Shown: piece by piece, positions 54,473 through 63,695 of the stretch
How positions within the stretch are numbered: position 1 is the stretch's first letter
How the letters are laid out: each line of letters begins with the position of its first letter
Source: Limnohabitans sp.
GTDB lineage: Bacteria; Bacteroidota; Bacteroidia; Flavobacteriales; Flavobacteriaceae
NCBI GenBank assembly: GCA_030053945.1
Contig: JASGCW010000006.1
Span: 1 to 64,000, forward strand
Direction of reading: 5' to 3'
Length of the DNA: 64,000 bases
Notes under the pieces: model-generated
The model's input: only the letters and a program-made list of their open reading frames with translations
What the model was told of the DNA's origin: nothing
The model's database searches: none
Translations under genes and position numbers: made by a program

Positions 54473-54786
54473 TGGAATATATTTTTGATGCTTTTTATAA
54501 AAAAATAATAGGTTGTTTTTTGACTTTTTTGAGTTGGTAAAAGTAGTCTATGATTTTGAATAAAAATATTTTTAAAGCCTTTGTTTACAGTAGTTTCAGT
54601 AGTTTTAGATTGTGATGAAACTACTGATTTAACCACCCAAAAAAAGATTGTTTTTTTAATTCTTACTTTAATTTTACCAACTCAAAATAATCACCCATTT
54701 ATTTATACAAGAATACCCAACTCACTCATTCTTGTTACCCCAAATAAATTAAATAGTATTAACGCAATTCAAAAAATGAAGCATCT
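54473..54786. other. Gene-free divergent region between the effector and tail cluster
   Basis: This gap of about 310 bases must hold promoters for the effector (leftward) and tail cluster (rightward). I do not see a convincing -7 TAnnTTTG. It holds the palindrome below. A 72-residue frame at 54581-54799 overlaps the next gene and looks spurious. Confidence 0.4.
54588..54628. promoter_or_regulatory. Possible operator between effector and tail genes
   Basis: TCAGTAGTTT (54597-54606) and AAACTACTGA (54619-54628) are a perfect 10-base inverted repeat with a 12-base spacer, and a third half-site CAGTAGTTT lies at 54589-54597. The related ACTGAAACTAC recurs in gaps at 58949-58959 and partly at 61267-61276. 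It could bind a regulator shared by the cluster. Confidence 0.4.
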
Positions 54787-54981
54787 ATGGAAGAATTAAA
54801 AAGAGATTTAGGTGAGGTAGTAAATCCTCCCAATGCATTACAAGCTAATAAAGGTTTAGCTGATAATTTGAATAAAAAAGTGGCAATTCTAAATTTTAAT
54901 ATCGCCACTAGCCAAGGAAGTCAAAGTAACGAAAGTGTTACAAAAGTTATTCAAAAAGAACGAAAAGATAGTACACTTTAA
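54787..54981 (+). CDS. Small protein at the head of the tail cluster
   Basis: The protein has 64 residues, hydrophilic, with no recognised domain; Asn, Lys and Ser are common. It starts MEELKRDLGEV and ends KERKDSTL. It lies 11 bases before the next tail-cluster gene and is probably co-transcribed. It could be a structural cap or regulator; nothing in the sequence decides. Confidence 0.45.
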   Translation: MEELKRDLGEVVNPPNALQANKGLADNLNKKVAILNFNIATSQGSQSNESVTKVIQKERKDSTL

Positions 54982-54992
54982 AATAGAAGAAT

Positions 54993-55457
54993 ATGAAGAA
55001 AACAAACGAAATAGAAACATGGAAAAAAGAGTATATAGAAATTCTAAAATTTACTCTTGAAGATCAGGTAGCATACTGCAAAGTACCTACTTATGAAATT
55101 TATCTAAAATTCAAACAGCTTGGTGAAACAAAAAAACACGAAGCAATATTACAGTTATTCAACGATTGTTTATTAAACAAGGGGGAATTTGATGATGAGT
55201 TTCAGTTGTCCTCCGGAAATGAATTAATAAATAAAATCAAAGAATATCATCAATTTTCTATCAGCGCTGTCCCAGGTGAGGATGAGTATAAAAAATCGGC
55301 TGCATTGATACGCTATTATTTCAAAGTAAATCCTTATGAATTGACTATGAAAGAATTTTATAAACTTCTTGAAGAAGCGTTATGGCTGCAAAAACATAAC
55401 AACAACAAATTAGAAAATATAGTACAAAAAGTAATTACAGAAACATATTCAAATTAA
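54993..55457 (+). CDS. Tail-cluster protein, possible tail assembly chaperone
   Basis: The protein has 154 residues, helical and soluble, ending with a segment LTMKEFYKLLEEALWLQKHNNNKLENIVQKV. Position just before the tail hub adaptor and hub, and this helical ending, recall small tail assembly chaperones of contractile tails, but there is no clear motif. It starts 11 bases after the previous gene and ends 6 bases before the DUF6046-like gene. Confidence 0.45.
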   Translation: MKKTNEIETWKKEYIEILKFTLEDQVAYCKVPTYEIYLKFKQLGETKKHEAILQLFNDCLLNKGEFDDEFQLSSGNELINKIKEYHQFSISAVPGEDEYKKSAALIRYYFKVNPYELTMKEFYKLLEEALWLQKHNNNKLENIVQKVITETYSN

Positions 55458-55463
55458 ACTATT

Positions 55464-56018
55464 ATGGGATTCAACATTAATTTAAATAACATTTTAGATA
55501 CCAATCAAAATGAATATACTGGTATCGATTTTAATAATTCCGATTCTAAAGATTTTATAATCGATAATGGAGGAGAATTTAATTTACGTGTCTTTGCGCC
55601 TTTAATCTTTGAACCAATTAATCAAAAGGATTTAAAATTACCAAGCTTGCGCATTGATGCCGTAACGGTAAATCTTAGCCGAAGCAGAAACATCAAAAAA
55701 CAAAATGTAGAAGGACGCGATTCAAGTATCAAAGAGTACATTTCTAATGGTGATTTTAGCATTTCTATCGAAGGGCTTATTGCTAGTGATGATGGCGTAG
55801 AGTATCCTAAAGAGAAACTTTTGTTACTCAAAAAATTCTTAAATGCGCCGTATAGCTTACGAGTTACTCACGCCATTTTGAATCGTTTTGGGGTTTATGA
55901 AATCGTGGTAGATTCGTATTCTATACCTTCTATATCGAGCACAAGAAATATTCAAAAATTTTCTATTAGTGCTACTTCAGATGAAATTGTCGAATTAATA
56001 ATTAGAGATAATGTTTAG
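55464..56018 (+). CDS. DUF6046-like tail protein (hub adaptor)
   Basis: The protein has 184 residues. It begins with a Gly/Asn-rich segment, then LPSLRIDAVTVNLSRSRNI, GRDSSIKEYISNGDFSISIEGLI, and EKLLLLKKFLNAPYSLRVTHAILNRFGVYEIVVDSYSIPS. This pattern of a short beta protein that precedes the hub is found in Bacteroidetes phage-like tails and is usually named DUF6046; in related systems the protein in this place joins tube and hub. It overlaps the hub gene by 8 bases. Confidence 0.6.
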   Translation: MGFNINLNNILDTNQNEYTGIDFNNSDSKDFIIDNGGEFNLRVFAPLIFEPINQKDLKLPSLRIDAVTVNLSRSRNIKKQNVEGRDSSIKEYISNGDFSISIEGLIASDDGVEYPKEKLLLLKKFLNAPYSLRVTHAILNRFGVYEIVVDSYSIPSISSTRNIQKFSISATSDEIVELIIRDNV

Positions 56019-57324
56019 ACTAAATGCAAAGTTTAAGGTTTATGAGACCGTAAACCTTATACCCACACCTAAGTGCTACGAATTTAATTATGTTGAAGAT
56101 GTAACGATTCAAAGTTCTTATAAAAACTTAACAGATACGGCTACCATTACTATGCCTAAAAGGGTCTTTAATGATTCGAAAGGATTTAATGAGGGAAGTC
56201 AATCTGATATTAATGACTTTATGAAAAAAACATCGATACATGATTATTTGAAGTTAGAAAGTTTTGTTGAAATATTTTTAGGATATGATGGCGACTACAA
56301 GCCTGCTTTTAGAGGATTTATCACTGGAATTGAAGGCGATAATCCTGTGAAGATAAGTTGCGAAGATAGTATGTATGCGTTCAAAAAAATTAAAGCGGTT
56401 GCTACAGCAATTAAAAAGAATGATACAGACACTACAAATACCATTGCACCTAATCCTTCAATGAATGTAGAGAATTTTAATCCAAAAACATTTTTTGAAA
56501 GCAGAATCAAAAAACTAAAATTACCTATTAAAGTCAATGCACTCGATGAAGATTTAGGAAATGTGATGATCAATCGAAATCAATCGTTAGCACAAGTTTT
56601 TGAAATGCTAAACGAAAAAGGGATTTATACTTATTTTAAAATGGAAAAATTACATCCCGTATTAACCATTACCAACAATCCGCAGCAATATGGTATTAAA
56701 GAAATAGGCAGTTTTATAGATAGTAATTTTATAGAAAACCCTTTAGTGGGAACGTTAGCAAAGAGCTTAATCAATAAAGGATTAGATATTTTAGGTCCTA
56801 AACTGGCTAGTATGAGTTCGGCATTTAGCAGTCCTATTTTTGGGAAGAACATCAGGTTCAGATTCAGACACAACATCATTAGTGATGATCTAAAAGTGGT
56901 AAAAGGAACTACTAATAATTCAAGAATACGAGTAGAACAATTTTTTAATAACTCCAATACGCCAATTTTTGCCGAATTAGGAAATCCAGATGGTCAATTA
57001 CTAAAAAAATATGTTTTGCATAATGATGATGCTTCAAAAGAATTGCCTAAAGAAGCTGCATTACACAAAAAGAAAGCAGCCGAGATTACCTCAGAATTGT
57101 ATCAATATGCCGCATTACGTGCACTTGAATTAAAACCTAGCGGACTAAGCGGTAGTTTCACCACATTTGGAGAGCCTTTTGTAAGACCTACAGATAGAGT
57201 AATTCTGGAAAATGCTAAGGAGAAGGAAAAAAACGGCATCTTTCAAGTCGAATCTGTGGTTCGTTCCTTCGGAAGTAATGGGTATAGACAAACGATAACC
57301 TTAGGAAGACGAGTAGAAATATAA
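56011..57324 (+). CDS. Tail hub protein (late control D/gp27-like)
   Basis: The protein has 437 residues. The start (FKVYETVNLIPTPKCYEFNYVEDVTIQSSYKNLTDTATITMPKR) and VEIFLGYDGDYKPAFRGFITGIEGDNPVKISCEDSMYAFKK are typical of gpD/gp27-type hub beta domains. The end, FGEPFVRPTDRVILENA...NGIFQVESVVRSFGSNGYRQTITLGRR, is the C-terminal hub barrel. It sits between the tube end and spike in contractile tails. The gene overlaps the previous one by 8 bases, a sign of coupling. Confidence 0.78.
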   Translation: MFRLNAKFKVYETVNLIPTPKCYEFNYVEDVTIQSSYKNLTDTATITMPKRVFNDSKGFNEGSQSDINDFMKKTSIHDYLKLESFVEIFLGYDGDYKPAFRGFITGIEGDNPVKISCEDSMYAFKKIKAVATAIKKNDTDTTNTIAPNPSMNVENFNPKTFFESRIKKLKLPIKVNALDEDLGNVMINRNQSLAQVFEMLNEKGIYTYFKMEKLHPVLTITNNPQQYGIKEIGSFIDSNFIENPLVGTLAKSLINKGLDILGPKLASMSSAFSSPIFGKNIRFRFRHNIISDDLKVVKGTTNNSRIRVEQFFNNSNTPIFAELGNPDGQLLKKYVLHNDDASKELPKEAALHKKKAAEITSELYQYAALRALELKPSGLSGSFTTFGEPFVRPTDRVILENAKEKEKNGIFQVESVVRSFGSNGYRQTITLGRRVEI

Positions 57325-57336
57325 TAATAACACATT

Positions 57337-58290
57337 ATGGGAGAAATCACTAATTTAATCAAAGAAATCGCAACAAAAAACAAGGTAATAGAAACCTTTG
57401 CGGCCAAAGTAATCAAAATCAATACCGAAGAAAAAACACTTCACGATGCTGATGATGCTTATACCGTTGATGTGATGCGAGCGGACGGAGCTATTATTAA
57501 AAATGTTCGTCTTAAAGCTGATATACAAACCAAAGAAGAAGGTATAATCATCATCCCAAAAAAAGACAGTTGGGTGTTAGCTTCTATCATAGAAAATGTA
57601 GAAACCAGAGCTTTTATTTCACAATTTTCTGAAATTGAAAGAATCATAACGCGAATAAAGAAAGGCGATAAGCACTATTTCGAAATTGAAACGCTGCCTT
57701 CACAATTCAATATGCTATTCAAAGAAAAAGAAGGAGAAAATTCTAATGGAACAACTCCAACCTATAAAAAAAGAGCTCAATTTGAATTTGATGGCACAAA
57801 CGAACAGCCTAAGTTAACCACTTCTTTTTTTGATAAAGACGGAAAAGAAATTTCAAAAACAACCCAATCAGGCACTTTACATCAAACCGTCTTGTCAACT
57901 ATAAATGGAAGTGATAGCAAAGCACGTATTAGTTGCACACTTGATACGGCAAGTGCACCTACGGTAACATTACAAATTAATGATAGCGATGCAAACGAAA
58001 AGCAAAAAATTGTAATTGACGAATCGCACACAGAAATCAAGGTAAAAGATGGTTATACTGCCGAAGTTTCAAAAGAGAAAGCTTGCTTTAAAAAAGACCA
58101 ACTTACTTTCCAAATGGAGAAAAAGTTTAAAATGGAAGCTGAAGGAAAGAATTTGAAAACAGAACTTGAAAATGTATTAAAAGCTTTGGAAAAACTTACA
58201 GTTACAACACCTATGGGACCTTCTGGAATTCCAATTAATGTGGCAGATTTTACAAATGCTAAAATGAATTTAAACCAAATACTAGAATAA
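57337..58290 (+). CDS. Baseplate spike protein (gpV/gp45-like)
   Basis: The protein has 317 residues. The N-terminal half has an OB-like fold (TFAAKVIKINTEEKTLHDADDAYTVDVMRADGAIIKNVRLKADI), then strand-rich repeats (TVTLQINDSD, KIVIDESHTEIKVKDGY, LTFQMEKKFKMEAEG) that would form the spike shaft, and a C-terminal PMGPSGIPINVADF typical of Mu gp45-like baseplate proteins. It follows the hub by 12 bases. It probably pierces the target membrane. Confidence 0.72.
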   Translation: MGEITNLIKEIATKNKVIETFAAKVIKINTEEKTLHDADDAYTVDVMRADGAIIKNVRLKADIQTKEEGIIIIPKKDSWVLASIIENVETRAFISQFSEIERIITRIKKGDKHYFEIETLPSQFNMLFKEKEGENSNGTTPTYKKRAQFEFDGTNEQPKLTTSFFDKDGKEISKTTQSGTLHQTVLSTINGSDSKARISCTLDTASAPTVTLQINDSDANEKQKIVIDESHTEIKVKDGYTAEVSKEKACFKKDQLTFQMEKKFKMEAEGKNLKTELENVLKALEKLTVTTPMGPSGIPINVADFTNAKMNLNQILE

Positions 58291-58292
58291 TT

Positions 58293-58511
58293 ATGCCATT
58301 AAATAAATCACAATTAGAAAGTGCAATCAAAGCAGTTCTTACTCAAGAAAAAAATAAAAGAGATGATGGAAGCACATCTATCGACAATATATCACAAAAA
58401 TTAGCTACAGCTATTGATACTTATGTTAAATCAGCAACAGTAACTGTAAATGTTACTACTACTGGAAGTGCTTCCGCACAAGCTGGAACTGGAACAGGAA
58501 CTCTGACTTAG
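58293..58511 (+). CDS. Small protein following the spike, possible spike accessory
   Basis: The protein has 72 residues. A helical N-terminus (PLNKSQLESAIKAVLTQEKNK) is followed by a Thr/Gly/Ser-rich end (VTVNVTTTGSASAQAGTGTGTLT). Such small proteins with Thr/Gly-rich ends often sit behind the spike in phage tails; the role is not known. It starts 2 bases after the spike gene stop. Confidence 0.55.
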   Translation: MPLNKSQLESAIKAVLTQEKNKRDDGSTSIDNISQKLATAIDTYVKSATVTVNVTTTGSASAQAGTGTGTLT

Positions 58512-58646
58512 TAAATTTTGAAGCTACTAATTACTGAAAGGTAAAAACTAGATGAGATGTAAACTCTAATCTTCTAGCTTCCAACTCCCAGCTTCTATCT
58601 TTTACCCCGAAGAATTTCAAAAAATAAATAATTAAATCTAATAGAT

Positions 58647-58934
58647 ATGATAGAATTTTTAAACACAAATCTTAACTATTTGCTTTTAGCAATAATAGTT
58701 AGTGGTGGTGTATTTGTTACCAAATATACTAAAGAAGTAAAAATAAAAGATAGCTATAAAATACTAATTGCTTCAGTTATTTTCTCAACCATTTTTTATG
58801 TAATAGATGGTTGTGGAAAAAAATGCCTAAACTCGTATTTGTTCACCTATTTGTTTGCGACTTCGTTTTATGAACTAATTGTCAAGTTTGTAATCAATAA
58901 GTTGAAAAACATCAATATGGACTATTTTAAATAG
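58647..58934 (+). CDS. Holin-like small membrane protein
   Basis: The protein has 95 residues and three transmembrane segments (about 10-27, 37-55 and 66-86), with basic residues between and after them. This size and topology fit a phage holin, which opens the inner membrane for lysis. In the tail cluster it suggests release by lysis, as in tailocins and phages. There is no family motif, and a structural membrane role is possible. Confidence 0.55.
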   Translation: MIEFLNTNLNYLLLAIIVSGGVFVTKYTKEVKIKDSYKILIASVIFSTIFYVIDGCGKKCLNSYLFTYLFATSFYELIVKFVINKLKNINMDYFK

Positions 58935-59152
58935 GAACTAGTTAACTTACTGAAACTACAGTTTTTGCACGCTTCAAAATGCTACAAAAAAAGATACAAA
59001 TAGTATTTTTACCACATTAAAAATAATTCTTACAATATTCTAAGAATTACAACCAATCACAATTTTAATGCAAAAATGGCTTTTAACAAGGCTGAAAGAT
59101 TTATGAAAAGAGTTTAATTTTTAACAAGTAAATAAATACAAATTTTACACAT

Positions 59153-61114
59153 ATGAAGACAGAAAAGAAAATTTTAAAATCCTATTTTCAAAAAGGGGAT
59201 AAACCTACCGAAAAACAATTCAATGATCTGATTGACACTTTTTTAACTGAAGAGGAAGCAAGAGCATTGTTTGACGGAAATAATCAATTAGAATATACCT
59301 ATGACGAACTTAAAAACTTAAAAGAGTCTAAAAAATTAGTTCCTGGGCAAAAGTATATTTTGACTGACTATCAAACAAAATATTATATCGAAGGTACCAA
59401 CTCATCACCTATTGTAAAAGAAGTTACAAATCAGTCTGTTGTATCCAACTATGGTTTTTTTGCCACACCATTAACTGATTTGATAGTTGGCTTTGAAGTA
59501 GAAGTAACTAGTTTACCTGTTGGTTATTCTGGTCCAATTACTGTAGGAAGTATTACAACCGTATCTGCAAATTATGCCAATGGTTATTATTTGAAATTTG
59601 CAAATGGACTACATTTTGTAATTGGATCTACTTTTAGATATCAAAAACAACGATATGCTTCAATTGCTTCAAATCAAACAGTTTTAGATACTAATCTTAA
59701 GCCTATTTTGAAACCTAATGGTATTGTCAACACCGAGGTTCACGATGGGAACGCATATTTACAAATGTCTGCTACCGAAAACCCAGCAGTTCCTACTGAA
59801 AAAATATGTTTGACTGCTATTAGTGATGATTATTTTTCTATTCAAGCAGAAAGCATTACCTATCTGGGTGAGTCTTTAGAATATGACTTTGAAGATACTA
59901 ACATCAAAAACGAAAACGATAGTATCATAGGAACTAGAAAAGGTTTAATTACCAGACGTGTATCAAGAGATAAAAAAATTGATGTTAACAAAGATTGGAG
60001 AGTGCAGCGTTACAGACGTTATAAACTTTCTGAGGCAGACTGGGTGAATTTTTCTTTAAGTATTCCTGCCCAAAAAATGGCAGTAAAATCGAGTGCAGCA
60101 GATCAAACACTATATAATTTAAACGGTAGTAATGCCTGTACATTAGCAAACATTTCAATTACTGAAAATCATAAATATATTGCGCCTTTTGTGGAGAATG
60201 CAAATTTTTTTCAAGATTTTACCAATTTAGGAAGTGCCGTTAATCCGTTTTTAACTGGCGTAACTGCTCCTCATTTTGTTTATGGAGGTATGATGGAAGG
60301 TGCTGATATAAATACTTATAAGCAAAATGTAATCGTTTCTACAAACAATAATGCAAAAGATTTATTCATCTTTCCATTAAGTGAAATAAATGAAATCAAA
60401 TCTTTAGTTATCAATCAACTTGATAATACCGTATTTTTAAATTTAAATAGTCAATACAATCAAAAAAATGTCATTGATGTTAAAATTACAGACGGAATAT
60501 GTTATTCTACTTTTTTAGCAGGAGGTAATATTTATTCGAATTCAGAAAATAGGAATTATAGCTTAAGGAATATTGTTGCAGTTGATAGTGTAGAATTAAG
60601 AAACCAAGGTATTATTGATAGCTTGTTTGTTTTGGCTTCCTCAAATATAAAAAATGGTGGAGACATTAATTTCTTGACAATTGCTGGAATGGCATCAAAT
60701 GCAAGTGCATATGGAGTAACTTACATTGATGTGCTTTTTGACAGTTCCTCTAAAATCCGAAATACAATTATAGGCGGAAAAAGAGTGGATAGAGTTACTT
60801 TCAATAATGTCCAAACAAATAAATGCCTATTCATATTTAGTAGAGGACAATATTTAAAATTTTCAAATAGTAATTTATATCTGACTTGTTTTAAAAATGG
60901 CAATGATTTTTATTCTAATTATATCTCATTTGATACCACAAAAGCAAGTACTAAAAAAGGTAATCTTCACGGTTATTTGTATGATACTTTCAATTATGTT
61001 ATGGGACAAAAAATTATAGCCGCTACAAATGGCGACTTGATTTATGAAACCTTTTCTACAGATACCAATGGAACCGTAAATAGAACACTAACAACTTTAG
61101 CAATTTCAAAATAA
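59153..61114 (+). CDS. Large tail-cluster structural protein, possible tail fibre
   Basis: The protein has 653 residues with no signal. The N-terminus LKSYFQKGDKPTEKQFNDLIDTFL is found at the start of many Bacteroidetes phage tail fibre-like proteins, followed by a TYDELKNL...LVPGQKYILTDYQTKYYI module and a long strand-rich body with many Asn and Thr. This fits a fibre or receptor-binding protein. The stop overlaps the start of the next small ORF (TAATG), so translation is coupled. Confidence 0.6.
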   Translation: MKTEKKILKSYFQKGDKPTEKQFNDLIDTFLTEEEARALFDGNNQLEYTYDELKNLKESKKLVPGQKYILTDYQTKYYIEGTNSSPIVKEVTNQSVVSNYGFFATPLTDLIVGFEVEVTSLPVGYSGPITVGSITTVSANYANGYYLKFANGLHFVIGSTFRYQKQRYASIASNQTVLDTNLKPILKPNGIVNTEVHDGNAYLQMSATENPAVPTEKICLTAISDDYFSIQAESITYLGESLEYDFEDTNIKNENDSIIGTRKGLITRRVSRDKKIDVNKDWRVQRYRRYKLSEADWVNFSLSIPAQKMAVKSSAADQTLYNLNGSNACTLANISITENHKYIAPFVENANFFQDFTNLGSAVNPFLTGVTAPHFVYGGMMEGADINTYKQNVIVSTNNNAKDLFIFPLSEINEIKSLVINQLDNTVFLNLNSQYNQKNVIDVKITDGICYSTFLAGGNIYSNSENRNYSLRNIVAVDSVELRNQGIIDSLFVLASSNIKNGGDINFLTIAGMASNASAYGVTYIDVLFDSSSKIRNTIIGGKRVDRVTFNNVQTNKCLFIFSRGQYLKFSNSNLYLTCFKNGNDFYSNYISFDTTKASTKKGNLHGYLYDTFNYVMGQKIIAATNGDLIYETFSTDTNGTVNRTLTTLAISK

Positions 61115-61260
61115 TGATAACAACAGAAGAATTAGAAAGATTAGAAACACTTCAACTTGAATTAGTTTCTTGTGAACCAAATATGGTAATAGAAGTATTG
61201 GGAATAGAAAAATTAGAGGAACTTTTAGCACTTTTAATCAAACAAGAAACCTCGATTTAA
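61114..61260 (+). CDS. 48-residue ORF coupled to the fibre-like gene
   Basis: The ATG at 61114 overlaps the previous stop (TAATG). The peptide is MITTEELERLETLQLELVSC and a further 28 residues, acidic and helical, ending KQETSI. It is too short for database families but well placed for translation coupling. It may be a fibre chaperone or simply a small helical protein. Confidence 0.5.
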   Translation: MITTEELERLETLQLELVSCEPNMVIEVLGIEKLEELLALLIKQETSI

Positions 61261-61382
61261 TAAACGACTGAAACTATTGAATCCTTACTGACAAAGGCTT
61301 TAATGGGAAAAAAGGTTTAAGTAAATTTACAGTATTAAGACAAGAGGGCGCTCTCTTTTAACAAATTAAAATGTAAAAAACT

Positions 61383-61670
61383 ATGAATGATTTTATAATT
61401 AATACTGATTTAGAAATAGCAAATGGTGATTTTGTTTTTGATTATGTAGATCAACAAAATATTGAAATCTTGCTTTTAAATCAAAAGGGAAATTACAAAG
61501 AATTTCCTGTTCTAGGAGTGGGTATCACCCAGTATTTAAAAAGCCCTGATACCACTTCAAGACTTCGACTTGAAAATGAAATAGACAAGCAATTATCTTA
61601 TGATAATTTTCAAGTCAAAACACTTGATATTAACAATTTAAATAATATACAAATAGATGGGAACTATTAG
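61383..61670 (+). CDS. Baseplate wedge protein, gp25/gpW-like
   Basis: The protein has 95 residues. The start FIINTDLEIANGDFVFDYVDQQNIEILLLNQKGNYKEFPVLGVGI is the gp25/gpW-like pattern of a short baseplate protein, with a Gly-x-Gly turn and an end TSRLRLENEIDKQL. It overlaps the next gene by 14 bases. A conserved part of every contractile baseplate. Confidence 0.68.
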   Translation: MNDFIINTDLEIANGDFVFDYVDQQNIEILLLNQKGNYKEFPVLGVGITQYLKSPDTTSRLRLENEIDKQLSYDNFQVKTLDINNLNNIQIDGNY

Positions 61671-61959
61671 ACCAATCCAAAATCAAAATATCTTTGATAT
61701 TGCACTACAGGAATATGGTAGTATAGAAAATACCTTCGATCTTTTAGAAGATAACGATATTTATAATCTAACCGATGAATTATCTGAATACAAAGATCTA
61801 CAAATAGGTAAAGAAGCCTTTAAAAAAGATATTGTAGAATACTTCAAATCAAGAAATATAAAACCTGCAACGGGTTCTTCGGAAGAAGACGAGCTATTAA
61901 TGATTGACTATTCTGGTATCGAAATTATGGGAATCGAAGATGATTTCATAGTTTATTAA
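61657..61959 (+). CDS. Tail protein X/LysM-like adaptor
   Basis: The protein has 100 residues. The start QNQNIFDIALQEYGSIENTFDLLEDNDI and the following YNLTDELSEYKDLQI recall the LysM-like tail protein X family, in which a short LysM fold binds the tube or hub. The rest is acidic and ends in a DDFIVY tail. It overlaps the gp25-like gene by 14 bases. Confidence 0.62.
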   Translation: MGTIRPIQNQNIFDIALQEYGSIENTFDLLEDNDIYNLTDELSEYKDLQIGKEAFKKDIVEYFKSRNIKPATGSSEEDELLMIDYSGIEIMGIEDDFIVY

Positions 61960-62080
61960 TTATCTTTTCAAGACTTCTTGATTAGAAATCTCTAATCAAT
62001 TTTCAAAAAAAAACATAAAACATTAATTACAAGCAACTTAATAGTTGTTTGCAGGATAACTTTTAAATAAATTTTACTAT

Positions 62081-63016
62081 ATGGCACGAACAATTGCTGA
62101 AATCCAAGACGAAATCTTGGATGAAAAAAATAGAGTAAGTTCCTTAAATGGACTTACTACTACAAATGACAATACATCAAAAACAAGTATTTGGAAGCTA
62201 TGGACACATATTGTCGCTACTGCTATTTGGATACACGAAAAAATTGTAGAACGAAATGCATTAATATCACGTCCGCATACACTCAACTGGTATCAAGAAC
62301 AGGCATTAAAATACATACACGGTAAAACATTAACTTGGAAAGACGGATCCTATCAATTTGACATTCCAACAGATGCTACCGAAAGTGATATAGAAAGTGC
62401 AAAAATTATCAAACACTGTGCAGTTAGCGAAGTCGATTTAGGAACACTACTTGGAAATAGAAGTTCTGAAATATTAGGAAACAGTAGCTACTTGTACAAC
62501 AATTTAGGTGTTGTTCATATGAAAGTAGCTAATGATACAGGAGAAAACATAAAGCCTATTTCAACAGATGAATTAAATAATTTTAGAGAATATATTGCCC
62601 GAATTAAAGATGCTGGAAATCAAGTGATAGTGGATTCGCTTCCTGGTGATGAATTACAACTTACACTCAAAGTATATGTAGATCCATTATTAATTGATAT
62701 TGAAAATGTCAATGAAAAGGGGAAATTAATAGGAACTGAAATTAAACCTGTTGAAGAAGCTATCAAAGATTATTTGAAAAATTTAGAATTCAACGGAGCC
62801 TTTGTTAAAACTTTTTTGGTGGATGCAATCCAAAAAGCTGTAGGAGTGAAAATACCAATTTTAGAAAAAGCTTTTACAAAACCAAGTTTAGAAGCTGAAG
62901 GTAAATTTATAACTGAAGAATATTCTATCCCAAAAGCAGGGTATTTCGATTTAGATTCAGAAAAATTAAAACTCGAAATAGAATATGTTTCATATACTTT
63001 CTACAGAGAATATTAA
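62081..63016 (+). CDS. Baseplate J-like protein
   Basis: The protein has 311 residues. The start RTIAEIQDEILDEKNRVSSLNGL and a helical body SIWKLWTHIVATAIWIHEKIVERNALISRPHTLNWYQEQAL are typical of gpJ-like baseplate wedge proteins in Bacteroidetes tails. The middle DELQLTLKVYVDPLLID and PVEEAIKDYLKNLEFNG fit the J-family middle domain. It follows a 121-base gap after the tail X-like gene. Confidence 0.7.
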   Translation: MARTIAEIQDEILDEKNRVSSLNGLTTTNDNTSKTSIWKLWTHIVATAIWIHEKIVERNALISRPHTLNWYQEQALKYIHGKTLTWKDGSYQFDIPTDATESDIESAKIIKHCAVSEVDLGTLLGNRSSEILGNSSYLYNNLGVVHMKVANDTGENIKPISTDELNNFREYIARIKDAGNQVIVDSLPGDELQLTLKVYVDPLLIDIENVNEKGKLIGTEIKPVEEAIKDYLKNLEFNGAFVKTFLVDAIQKAVGVKIPILEKAFTKPSLEAEGKFITEEYSIPKAGYFDLDSEKLKLEIEYVSYTFYREY

Positions 63017-63040
63017 TATTTATCAAAACCTTTTTTACAT

Positions 63041-63694
63041 ATGAGAAAGTACACCACTATAGAATGGGAAAAATCATTAGTATGGCTTATTCCCCCTTTG
63101 CTTAGAAAAAAAGTACATTATGACTGGCTGCACACTTTGTTAAGCCCTCTAAAAAGAATTTATAAAGAGACGCTATATAAAATGCAGCATACTGGACAAG
63201 TAATCTATCTTGAAAAAGTTTTAAATGAAACGTTTAATCAAAGTAGATCCTATAATCCTAATTATTCTACTAGAGAAAAAAAGCAAAATCTATTGATTTA
63301 CATAGGAGAAACTATTAAACCTACCGCACAACATATTTATCTGCACAGAGAATATGAGGAAGATGGTAAAATAGCTCCTAAAGTGTTTCTTAATAATGAA
63401 ATACAATCTAGTGAAGATTTTAAACCATTGTATTTAATTCATCAGAATGATCACAAAATTAAATATGCTGATTTTAGAGTTTTTATTCCTAAAAGTATTC
63501 ACTACATAAAATCAAAATTTTATGACATAGTCGATTTTTACAAGCTAGCAGGAAAAACCTATGAGCTTATAGATTATGAATACCCTACAAACATAGCAAA
63601 TGCTAATTTATTCAAAAGACCGACACCAACACCTATAGAGTTTTCAAAAAGTGCTCAAAATATATCAGAAGTAAAACAAATAATATTAGAATAA
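63041..63694 (+). CDS. Baseplate protein of unknown type (gpI position)
   Basis: The protein has 217 residues. The start MRKYTTIEWEKSLVWLIPPLLRKKVHYDWLHTLLSPLKRIYKETLYKM is Trp-, Pro- and helix-rich and recalls tail protein I-like wedge proteins, which follow gpJ in many tails. The rest is strand-rich. I do not see a specific family. It starts 24 bases after gpJ and ends 1 base before the next gene. Confidence 0.5.
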   Translation: MRKYTTIEWEKSLVWLIPPLLRKKVHYDWLHTLLSPLKRIYKETLYKMQHTGQVIYLEKVLNETFNQSRSYNPNYSTREKKQNLLIYIGETIKPTAQHIYLHREYEEDGKIAPKVFLNNEIQSSEDFKPLYLIHQNDHKIKYADFRVFIPKSIHYIKSKFYDIVDFYKLAGKTYELIDYEYPTNIANANLFKRPTPTPIEFSKSAQNISEVKQIILE

Positions 63695-63695
63695 A

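Noticed and set aside
54581..54799. Possible 72-residue ORF upstream of the tail cluster
   Set aside because: It overlaps the next gene, has an odd composition, contains the palindromic site and looks like AT-rich chance.
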